From CAZSHX01 sp964606895 (GTDB taxonomy: Bacteria > Bacteroidota > Ignavibacteria > Kapaibacteriales > UBA2268), in contig CAZSHX010000006.1 of NCBI GenBank assembly GCA_964606895.1, forward strand, positions 1 to 64,000: DNA of 64,000 bases. The letters are read 5' to 3'. The notes beneath the pieces are model-generated. The model was not told where the DNA came from. It did not search any database and worked only from the letters and a program-made list of their open reading frames with translations. The position numbers and the translations under genes are program-made. How positions within the stretch are numbered: the first letter of the stretch is position 1; each line of letters begins with the position of its first letter. This document shows positions 17,137 to 23,914 of the stretch, in pieces.

Positions 17137-17730
17137 TTATTTTTTTGCTTTGTAGCCCATTTCTTTGCGATAATCTTCGGGCATCATGTGGTTGATAACT
17201 TTCAATTTTTCTGCATAATTGAAACCTTTGAAAGTAGGTGAACCTTCGTTGTGGCAAGTTTTGCAAGTTGCTTCTGTAGGAATAACCAAACCGACTGATG
17301 CGGGTTCTGTGGTTCCTTTGCTCAAAGCTTCCATAACGGGTTTGCTGTTGTATTTTTCGCCGGCTCCGTGGCATGATTCGCAACCAACGCCATCTTCGGC
17401 TACATATTTTTCGGTTAATTTGGAGTCAAGTCCGTAACCGGTAACATGACATTTCAAACATTTGGGGTCTTTCTGAGGGTCGGTAACGCCAAGTTTGGCA
17501 CCTGCGGCTTTAGCTTCAGCAGTAGCTAAAGTAGCAAAAGCCTTTGAATGTTTTGAATCTTCCCATGATTTAAACTGAGCACCTTTTTTAGGGGCGGAGT
17601 GGCACATTTTGCATTTCTTGTTGCCAATATAAGAATATTTGCCTGCATCCTGTGCATTGTTGCTTAATGTAAAAGCTAATGACAAAGCAAAAGCTAATAC
17701 TAATACGGTCATAATTCTGGTCTTTTTCAT
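17137..17730 (-). CDS. Tetraheme cytochrome c, c554-like
   Basis: This 197-residue protein has a signal peptide (MTVLVLAFALSLAFTLSNN, cleavage near NNAQ). Four CxxCH heme sites follow: CKMCH, CLKCH, CESCH and CKTCH. The last three are close together, as in the cytochrome c554 / multiheme NapC-associated fold. It should be a periplasmic electron carrier. Text after each site (KCHVTGYGLDS, ESCHGAGEKY) matches the c554 family. It is transcribed alone, with its own terminator. The next gene upstream is arsM; a link between this cytochrome and arsenic respiration is possible from position only. Confidence 0.88.
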   Translation of the reverse strand: MKKTRIMTVLVLAFALSLAFTLSNNAQDAGKYSYIGNKKCKMCHSAPKKGAQFKSWEDSKHSKAFATLATAEAKAAGAKLGVTDPQKDPKCLKCHVTGYGLDSKLTEKYVAEDGVGCESCHGAGEKYNSKPVMEALSKGTTEPASVGLVIPTEATCKTCHNEGSPTFKGFNYAEKLKVINHMMPEDYRKEMGYKAKK

Positions 17731-17915
17731 TTCAAATCCTAATATTTAAAAAAAATGATTTATTCGAGTACAAATATCTTGGTATTTTTACCAAAAACTA
17801 AATTATTAAAAAAAAATGATTTATCAATGTGAATTTTGAATTTTAACAAAGATAAACTCAATTCTGAAATCAATTTGTTGTCAAAGTACAATATCATCAA
17901 CCCAAAAAGCAAAGT

Positions 17916-18713
17916 TTATTTCTTGGCTTTTACTGTCAGACTCAATATTTCTACGCCCGAGTTCTTAAAGTCTTGAAGTTCACTATCGGAAATAAAACCC
18001 AGCAATATCTCGTCGGGTATAGCGATTGGTTTCTGCTTTGGAACTTCCGGATTAATTAACCCTGAATTTTCAATAATTTTAAAATATTCATCAAACTGAA
18101 CTGCACCTGCAACACAACCTGTGTACATAGCCGCCGCATTTTGCATTTTTTCAGGTAATTCCCCTTTAATCACGATGTCCGAAACACAAAAATGCCCTCC
18201 GGGTTTTAGCACCCTGTAAATCTCCGAAAATGCTTTCTTTTTATCAGGGACAAGATTGAGTACACAATTGCTGATTACAACATCAACGGTATTGTTGCCT
18301 ATTGGCATGTCTTCTATGTCGCCCTGCCTGAATTCAACATTGTTGTAACCGAGAGTATCGCTATTTCTACGTGCCTTTTTAATCATCTCATCGGTGATAT
18401 CCAGTCCTAATACTTTACCTCTTTCGCCAACAATTCTTCGGGCGATAAAGGCATCATTTCCGGCACCCGAACCCAGGTCAAGGACAGTATTTCCTTCATG
18501 AATATCTGCATGCTCAGTAGGCAAACCGCAACCCAAACCCAAATCTGCCTCTGAAAAATAGCCGTCAATTTTTGAATAGTCATCGCTCATTATGGTATAA
18601 TCGAAAGTTGCTCCCGAGTCCGTGCCACAGCATGAGCAGCCACAAGATTGATTGGCTACTGCTATTTCGGAATACTTTTCCTTGACAATATTTTTAATTT
18701 CAAATTTTTCCAT
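17916..18713 (-). CDS. arsM: Arsenite S-adenosylmethionine methyltransferase
   Basis: This 265-residue enzyme transfers methyl groups from S-adenosylmethionine to trivalent arsenic. The SAM-binding motif VLDLGSGAGNDAF lies near residue 77, followed by LGLDITDEMI. Two arsenic-binding cysteines conserved in ArsM are in SNCVLNLV and YTGCVAGA. An N-terminal cluster SCGCSCCG adds more thiols. GGHFCVSDIV is also typical. The length fits the bacterial enzyme. The gene lies ten bases after arsC on the same strand, so reduction of arsenate and methylation of arsenite are likely made together. No ArsR-type repressor or arsenite pump gene is next to them. Confidence 0.92.
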   Translation of the reverse strand: MEKFEIKNIVKEKYSEIAVANQSCGCSCCGTDSGATFDYTIMSDDYSKIDGYFSEADLGLGCGLPTEHADIHEGNTVLDLGSGAGNDAFIARRIVGERGKVLGLDITDEMIKKARRNSDTLGYNNVEFRQGDIEDMPIGNNTVDVVISNCVLNLVPDKKKAFSEIYRVLKPGGHFCVSDIVIKGELPEKMQNAAAMYTGCVAGAVQFDEYFKIIENSGLINPEVPKQKPIAIPDEILLGFISDSELQDFKNSGVEILSLTVKAKK

Positions 18714-18723
18714 GATTTATACT

Positions 18724-19140
18724 CTATTTACTGATTGTTTGATATAATTTGCTAAATTCTATTTGAATTTCATCCCTAATTTTTCTGTAAAATTCCAATT
18801 TTTCGTCCTCTGTGCCAACTGCTTCAGCAGGATCTTCAAAGCCTATATGCAAACGATTTTCAACTTTCCCGATAAATGCAGGACATGATTCCTTGGCTCC
18901 GCCGCAAACGGTTATAACAAAGTCGAATTCGTCATTCAAAAAAACATCAACCGATTTGGGCTTGTTTTTACTCAAATCAATATCCACTTCCTTCATAACC
19001 TGAATTGCGAGGGGATGAACTGCATCTGACGGATGTGTTCCTGCCGAGAATACTCGCAGAGCATTATCAAACGATTTCAGAAATCCTTCTGCCATTTGGC
19101 TTCTGCATGAGTTCCCGGTACATAAAACTAAAATCTTCAT
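18724..19140 (-). CDS. arsC: Arsenate reductase, low-molecular-weight phosphatase type
   Basis: This is a 138-residue protein starting at the ATG at 19140 (a TTG at 19143 merely extends the frame). The phosphatase P-loop CTGNSCRS is at the N-terminus (nucleophilic Cys8 in CX5R), and VITVCGGAKESCPAF supplies the two further redox cysteines of thioredoxin-coupled ArsC. FEDPAEAVGTEDEKLEFYRKIRDEI is typical of this class. It reduces arsenate to arsenite in the cytosol, using an intramolecular disulfide relay and thioredoxin. It precedes arsM by ten bases in one operon. Such enzymes retain weak phosphatase activity. Confidence 0.92.
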   Translation of the reverse strand: MKILVLCTGNSCRSQMAEGFLKSFDNALRVFSAGTHPSDAVHPLAIQVMKEVDIDLSKNKPKSVDVFLNDEFDFVITVCGGAKESCPAFIGKVENRLHIGFEDPAEAVGTEDEKLEFYRKIRDEIQIEFSKLYQTISK

Positions 19141-19333
19141 CAATTTACTTATTTCCTTTCTGCTTACTTTGATATATTAAAAATACGTTTTAACATGAAA
19201 ATTGTTACAGGTTGGTTTCTGTGATATAGTTATATAGTTTTGAAGAAAAAAATAAATAATTTATCAAGTTTGTCACAAGAGAAGCAAAATTTACAGATAT
19301 TCTTACCAAACACCAATCCCTATCATCTATTTT

Positions 19334-19924
19334 TTACAACTCCACAAAAACCGAAAGATGCTCTGCGTCAGTCAGATGAACAAGTACGTTATCGTCAACA
19401 AGAGTTTGAACTGCCTGCTTTGCCTGCTCCAGAGGGATTGAATTCCTGTAAGCGAAATGCCATATATCTGTCGGGAAAAGGGATAGCTGGAACAATAAAA
19501 TCTGAGCAACCGAAACGGATAGATTAGACATAATTCTTTTCTCAACCGATTCGAGCAAAAGATGCGATTCATGCTGAACTATATGGGATTTGGTAAAATA
19601 GTAATTATCGGATGTTATCAGGTCACAAATTGGAAAGCCTTTGTTTTTATTGATTAGAGCAGGAAGTAAGGAAATCGCCGCGATATATTGGTCTTCTTCG
19701 TTGCCCCATAAGTCCTGCCAAACAACAGGGTCATTTTCTTTCAGCCATTCAAAAAAATCAATTTCGGATTTCGGCAATCTGATTAATGTGTTGCTCTGCA
19801 TGGATTCAGCCAGCTTTTTTGCATCTTCTTCAGTTAGCGATGCAAAAACATCTTCCTCAATTTCAAAGACTTGAACTCCATCCACAGGGCATTTCATCGT
19901 TTCGAGTATATCTTGTATTTCCAT
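19334..19924 (-). CDS. Unrecognised acidic cytosolic protein
   Basis: This 196-residue protein does not match a family I know. The ATG at 19924 is chosen over an in-frame TTG at 19933. Composition is acidic and rich in Leu, with no signal peptide or membrane segment. Phrases such as MKCPVDGVQVFEIEEDVFASL, FPICDLITSDNYYF and IPLEQAKQAVQTLVDDNVLVHLTDAE look like alpha-helical regulatory or binding domains; the C-terminal part could be a small winged-helix-like segment. It lies about 190 bases upstream of arsC on the same strand, so it could belong to the arsenic transcript, but that gap argues for separate transcription. Confidence 0.6.
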   Translation of the reverse strand: MEIQDILETMKCPVDGVQVFEIEEDVFASLTEEDAKKLAESMQSNTLIRLPKSEIDFFEWLKENDPVVWQDLWGNEEDQYIAAISLLPALINKNKGFPICDLITSDNYYFTKSHIVQHESHLLLESVEKRIMSNLSVSVAQILLFQLSLFPTDIWHFAYRNSIPLEQAKQAVQTLVDDNVLVHLTDAEHLSVFVEL

Positions 19925-20074
19925 TATTTCCAAAAAAAAATCATATAGACGAACAATCCCGATTTTAAATTAAAAATTTTTTGGCGAAACAAAAATAAAA
20001 TTTTATATTTCAAATATTTTTTGATAAATTACTAAATCTAATGTTAAGTATTTTAAATTATGGAGGATTTATAA

Positions 20075-20908
20075 ATGCCTGTCAGTAGTAGCAATTACAG
20101 TTTAGACAATTATAATCCGAAAAGCCCCGAGTTTGCGGTTTTTCTTGGGTTTATTTTCATCACCCTGCAAGTTCTGAATTTTATCTTCGTTCAGGAACAA
20201 AATTCCCGCGTGATGATTAGCAATCTGATGCAGACGATAACTGCCCTGTTCGCTTCATACTTCATTCTGCTTGCCGCCAATCAAACAAAAAAGAAAAAGC
20301 CTGAAAATTACAAAGGATGGCTGTTTATTTCGATTTCTTCGATGCTTTGGGCTGGCGGTTCACTGATTTTTCTGCTGATTGAAGTTGTATTCCGGAAACC
20401 GCCCTATCCTTCGGTTCCCGATTTCTTTTTCATCGCTTTTTACCCGATGATGATTATAGGTTTTCTCAAATTACCTGCGAATATAATTGAAAAAAGCGAT
20501 AAGCCTTATTATTATTACGATATGCTGGCAGTTACTTTTGCTTTTTCGGTAATAATCTGGAAATACAGTCTTTCAGCGAGTTACGATTCAATGAACCTGA
20601 CTCCGACCTTTGCATTGATATTTTCGTTTGTTTATTCAATACTTGATATAGCTTTGCTCTATGTTATACATTCCGTATTAATCAGAAGAAAACTGTACAA
20701 AATGGCATTCAAACCGATTGTTGTTTTAATTGTCGGTTGCTTTTTTCTTATATTTTCAGATTTGATGCAGTCTTATATCGAAACATTCACTAATTTTACA
20801 AGCGGAACATCTGCAGATATCGGATGGTGCATTTTCGCCGCTTTTGCGGGAGTAGCAGGTGCTCTTCAACTGAAGGAAGTTTCGCCTTCGGAAGAGATTA
20901 ATTTTTGA
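20075..20908 (+). CDS. Multi-pass membrane protein, sensor-like domain
   Basis: This 277-residue protein has about eight hydrophobic segments and no soluble domain. A strong GGAGG stands eight bases before the ATG. The central phrase PPYPSVPDFFFIAFYPMMIIGFL closely resembles the transmembrane sensor module that precedes GGDEF or kinase domains in many signalling proteins (PYPS.AD.FYL.FYP). Here the module stands alone. It may therefore act with a partner encoded elsewhere or be a stand-alone membrane sensor. A second small membrane protein gene follows after 21 bases. Confidence 0.7.
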   Translation: MPVSSSNYSLDNYNPKSPEFAVFLGFIFITLQVLNFIFVQEQNSRVMISNLMQTITALFASYFILLAANQTKKKKPENYKGWLFISISSMLWAGGSLIFLLIEVVFRKPPYPSVPDFFFIAFYPMMIIGFLKLPANIIEKSDKPYYYYDMLAVTFAFSVIIWKYSLSASYDSMNLTPTFALIFSFVYSILDIALLYVIHSVLIRRKLYKMAFKPIVVLIVGCFFLIFSDLMQSYIETFTNFTSGTSADIGWCIFAAFAGVAGALQLKEVSPSEEINF

Positions 20909-20929
20909 TGAATATTTTTGGATTTCGTG

Positions 20930-21394
20930 ATGGATAAGAAAAGCAAAACAAAACCAATCTCGGTTTACAATCTGATGTTCCTAATGCTTTTTCAAAGCGT
21001 TAGCGGAATTTTCGGCGGCGGTTCGCTGATTATTGACCCAAGCGGCGGATTGCTGAAAATGCCAATTTCATTTTTGAACGGCTCGCCTTTCCCAAATTTT
21101 CTTATTCCCGGCATCATTCTCTTTCTGATTCTTGGTATTTTTCCTTTTTTGCTGTTTTTGGCACTAATTTTCAGACCTGAGTGGAAATTTCCCGATATTC
21201 TCAATATTTACAAAGAAGTGCATTGGGCTTGGACTTTTTCGCTTTATGTTGGAATCATGCTGATTATCTGGATTGATTTCGAAATAATATTCATCAGGGA
21301 AGTATCGGCATTGCAGGCGATTTATTCATTTGTCGGTGTGTTGATTGTTATTTTCGCTTTGTTGCCAAAAGTGAAGGCACATTTTAAAAAGTAA
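20930..21394 (+). CDS. Small membrane protein, unknown
   Basis: The ATG at 20930 is preferred over an in-frame TTG at 20918. The product has about 154 residues with four likely membrane segments: residues 10-30, FLIPGIILFLILGIFPFLLF, WTFSLYVGIMLIIWIDF and QAIYSFVGVLIVIFALL. It is not a family I recognise by name. It lies 21 bases after the sensor-like membrane gene and 11 bases before a secreted-protein gene, so it is probably part of the same transcript. It ends with a basic tail (PKVKAHFKK). Confidence 0.65.
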   Translation: MDKKSKTKPISVYNLMFLMLFQSVSGIFGGGSLIIDPSGGLLKMPISFLNGSPFPNFLIPGIILFLILGIFPFLLFLALIFRPEWKFPDILNIYKEVHWAWTFSLYVGIMLIIWIDFEIIFIREVSALQAIYSFVGVLIVIFALLPKVKAHFKK

Positions 21395-21405
21395 TTGGAA
21401 AATTG

Positions 21406-22617
21406 ATGAAAAAGCTCATTTATGTTTTTGCAATCCTGCTTTGCTTCCTCTTTGTAGGAAAGTTATTCGCTTTGAATGATTCGTGCCTCACTCTATATTG
21501 TCCCAACGACGGAGTAAACTATAATCCTGATTATATTTGCATTGATACATGCAAGGAATCTCCAACTTTTGGCGATTGGTTTCAGAGCGGGACTTGGACT
21601 ATCGGTTTTAAAAGGTTTTTTTTAAGAGATTCAGTTGACTTTGTTAAATACGGCAAAACAGCACAATTAAAAGACATAGATTCTGTAAATTTTCCTGAAG
21701 TATATTCTGCATTCAAGATAATGGAAAAAAAGTTCGGAGTAATTACTCTTGAAAGAGACAATTATGCTTGTGTGCATTATAGCGATAGCTCATATTATCA
21801 AGAACCTTGTCTGAATATTTTTTTCAATAGACAAAATAGAACAAAAGATGTGGAATATTACCTGAATCAATTACCGGAAATTAGATTTGTTAGAATGACA
21901 AATTATCCCTTAAAATCAGATATCCATTCTTCATGCCTTACTTTAATCTGGCCCGAAAATGGCGACAGTTATAATCCAGATATGGTTAAGAAAGATACCT
22001 GTAAAGACTCGCCTACGTATGGTGAATGGTTCCAAAAAGGTGATTGGCTTATGGGTATGAAAGAGTATATTTTTAACCGGCTCATCCCAAAATCAAGCAG
22101 TGCCTTTATCGAGGATATTGATACAGTAAAATATAAATCCGTAAAGGATGGTTTTCAAATTCTTGAAAAAAAATTCGGAAAAATCAGGTTTTTCAGGGAT
22201 TGGATTGAGTGCTCTAATAGAGACGATAAAGCTTTTGTAATATACCCTTGCTTAGACATTGATTTTCCTCGATATAATTTATCGAGTGAAGTTTTACAAG
22301 AACTCAATAATCAGCCAATTTCAAAGGTAACATTTTTAAAAAGGCGACCACGTCCATCAGAAGTTGAAGAAAATAATATTGGTTTATTAGAATTAAAACC
22401 AAATCCCTGTTATGACCAATTAACTCTCTATAATATTGGAAACAAAACAAACTATAGAACCAAAATTGAGATTTATAATTCTTTAGGTTTGAGAACCGGT
22501 TTTTATGAATTTTCAAATGAACTGAACGAAACAGAGATAGATATAAGCAATCTAAGTATTGGAATATATTTACTAAGAATAAATGAGAAAACATATAAAT
22601 TTTCGGTAGTAAGGTAA
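21406..22617 (+). CDS. Secreted two-module protein with T9SS domain
   Basis: This protein of about 403 residues has a signal peptide (KLIYVFAILLCFLFVGKLFA). Two copies of an unrecognised ~145-residue module follow. Each opens with SCLTL...P.(D/E)(N)G..YNPD, then DTCK(E/D)SPT(F/Y)G(D/E)WF(Q)..G.W, and later has a KFG.I...RD line and a second Cys. The fixed cysteines suggest two disulfides per module. The last ~75 residues (LKPNPCYDQLTLYN, IDISNLSIGIYLLRI, KTYKFSVVR) are a T9SS type A sorting domain. A one-module paralogue follows three bases later. Function unknown; surface attachment is inferred from the sorting domain. Confidence 0.75.
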   Translation: MKKLIYVFAILLCFLFVGKLFALNDSCLTLYCPNDGVNYNPDYICIDTCKESPTFGDWFQSGTWTIGFKRFFLRDSVDFVKYGKTAQLKDIDSVNFPEVYSAFKIMEKKFGVITLERDNYACVHYSDSSYYQEPCLNIFFNRQNRTKDVEYYLNQLPEIRFVRMTNYPLKSDIHSSCLTLIWPENGDSYNPDMVKKDTCKDSPTYGEWFQKGDWLMGMKEYIFNRLIPKSSSAFIEDIDTVKYKSVKDGFQILEKKFGKIRFFRDWIECSNRDDKAFVIYPCLDIDFPRYNLSSEVLQELNNQPISKVTFLKRRPRPSEVEENNIGLLELKPNPCYDQLTLYNIGNKTNYRTKIEIYNSLGLRTGFYEFSNELNETEIDISNLSIGIYLLRINEKTYKFSVVR

Positions 22618-22620
22618 TTT

Positions 22621-23373
22621 ATGAAAAAATTAATATTTCTTTTCGCTTACTTTTTTTTCTTCCTCTTTGCAGGAAAATTATTCGCTGTGAATGACAGTTG
22701 TTTGAAAATGGTTTTACCTGATGACGGCAAAACAGGATTCAATCCTGATTCTGTTATGACCGATACATGCACAAATTCACCAGCTTATGGCAAATGGTAC
22801 GCAAGACAAACATTTTTTCTTATTACTGCTATTTATATATTTCCTCAAAAACCTGTACCTATTGACGAAAGGAAAACTTGGAAAGACATTGACTCATCAT
22901 TGACTACAACCAAACTAGAATTTCAACAATTGGAACAAATATTTGGTCCTTGCAATATTAGAAGAGACCCGAAATGTACCAACGATTCAGCACATTTAAA
23001 CATTAAAACATTTTTCGTTCAATTTGAAAATTATGTGCAAGTTGATTCAGTTCTTGCATTTATTAATTCAATAATGAATGTTAATTCATCATATTTACTC
23101 AACAGACCTGAACCGATGTCTGCCTTGGAAGACTCACCAAATCGTTTTGGAATAAAAATATCAGAAGACATGCTAATTTTAAGCATTTTGGACAATCAAC
23201 TATCCGATAAGAGCATACATATTAAAATCTTCGACATCTTTGGGAATTATGTCTACGAGAATAGAATATTTGAGGAACCACAGAAAATATCAATTGATAT
23301 TTCACACTTAAGTAGCGGCATCTATTTTATCGGAATAAATGAGAAAACGTATAAATTTTCGGTAGTAAGGTAA
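22621..23373 (+). CDS. Secreted one-module paralogue with T9SS domain
   Basis: This 250-residue protein repeats the design of its upstream neighbour with one module instead of two. The signal peptide (KLIFLFAYFFFFLFAGKLFA) is followed by DSCLKMVLPDDGKTGFNPD, DTCTNSPAYGKWY and a Cys pair around FGPCNIRRDPKC. The T9SS end (IKIFDIFGNYVYE, IDISHLSSGIYFI, KTYKFSVVR) is identical to the paralogue over the last nine residues. The start lies three bases after the preceding stop, so the two are co-translated. It probably arose by tandem duplication with module loss or gain. Ligand and role are unknown. Confidence 0.75.
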   Translation: MKKLIFLFAYFFFFLFAGKLFAVNDSCLKMVLPDDGKTGFNPDSVMTDTCTNSPAYGKWYARQTFFLITAIYIFPQKPVPIDERKTWKDIDSSLTTTKLEFQQLEQIFGPCNIRRDPKCTNDSAHLNIKTFFVQFENYVQVDSVLAFINSIMNVNSSYLLNRPEPMSALEDSPNRFGIKISEDMLILSILDNQLSDKSIHIKIFDIFGNYVYENRIFEEPQKISIDISHLSSGIYFIGINEKTYKFSVVR

Positions 23374-23914
23374 TGTATGAAAATCTCGTGGGGAATTCAT
23401 GTTTAATTCTCACTCAGAGCGGAGCGAAGAGTCACTCTTATTGATAATTAAGAAAACTGGATTCTTCACTTCGTTCAGAATGACATTTTTATAGTACTCA
23501 ATTTATAATGGATTTCAACTCGCAGGTGTATGAGGCAATAAAAGATATTCAGCCTGAATAAACATTGTATTAACAAGAGAAGACTAATAGCTGGAAATTC
23601 TCACAGTACTGTTAAATTTCACTTCAGAACAACAACTTAAAAAATTTTAAAACCCAAAAAAAACTGTCTGATTTTTGTACACTTACTCACTTTATGTAAA
23701 AAATAATACACACATTGTCAGCATTTTATATTTTTTGTTTTTTCAGATATGAAAAAATATAATATGCCAACTTATTACTTTATCAATAAATTAGGAGTTA
23801 TTAACAGGTGAGCAGTATGCATGATTTAAATTTGCGGCACGAGTATTGTATTTATTATTTAAACAGACAGTATTATTTAATAATAAATACTTAAACAAAC
23901 AGCAAAGGTGAAAC
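23374..23914. other. Intergenic stretch with inverted repeat
   Basis: These 541 bases hold no convincing gene. At 23408-23487 an inverted pair of the widespread GATTCTTCACTTCGTTCAGAATGAC-type repeat is present. The rest is very AT-rich, and the promoter of the large lipoprotein gene must lie in 23700-23900. Confidence 0.6.
23408..23487. repeat. Inverted pair of an AGAATGAC-type repeat
   Basis: CTCACTCAGAGCGGAGCGAA (23410-23429) is the approximate complement of GATTCTTCACTTCGTTCAGA (23460-23479), so the stretch can fold back on itself. Repeats of this wording are dispersed in intergenic DNA of many bacteria. Confidence 0.55.

Noticed and set aside
19240..19527. 95-codon plus-strand frame opposite the acidic unknown gene
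   Set aside because: It overlaps the 3' part of the minus-strand gene and is rich in Gln and Pro as expected of an antisense shadow.
23508..23561. Short frame MDFNSQVYEAIKDIQPE resembling the start of an Ada/MGMT-like protein
   Set aside because: Only 17 codons match and nothing downstream continues the family in any frame; too short to claim a pseudogene.
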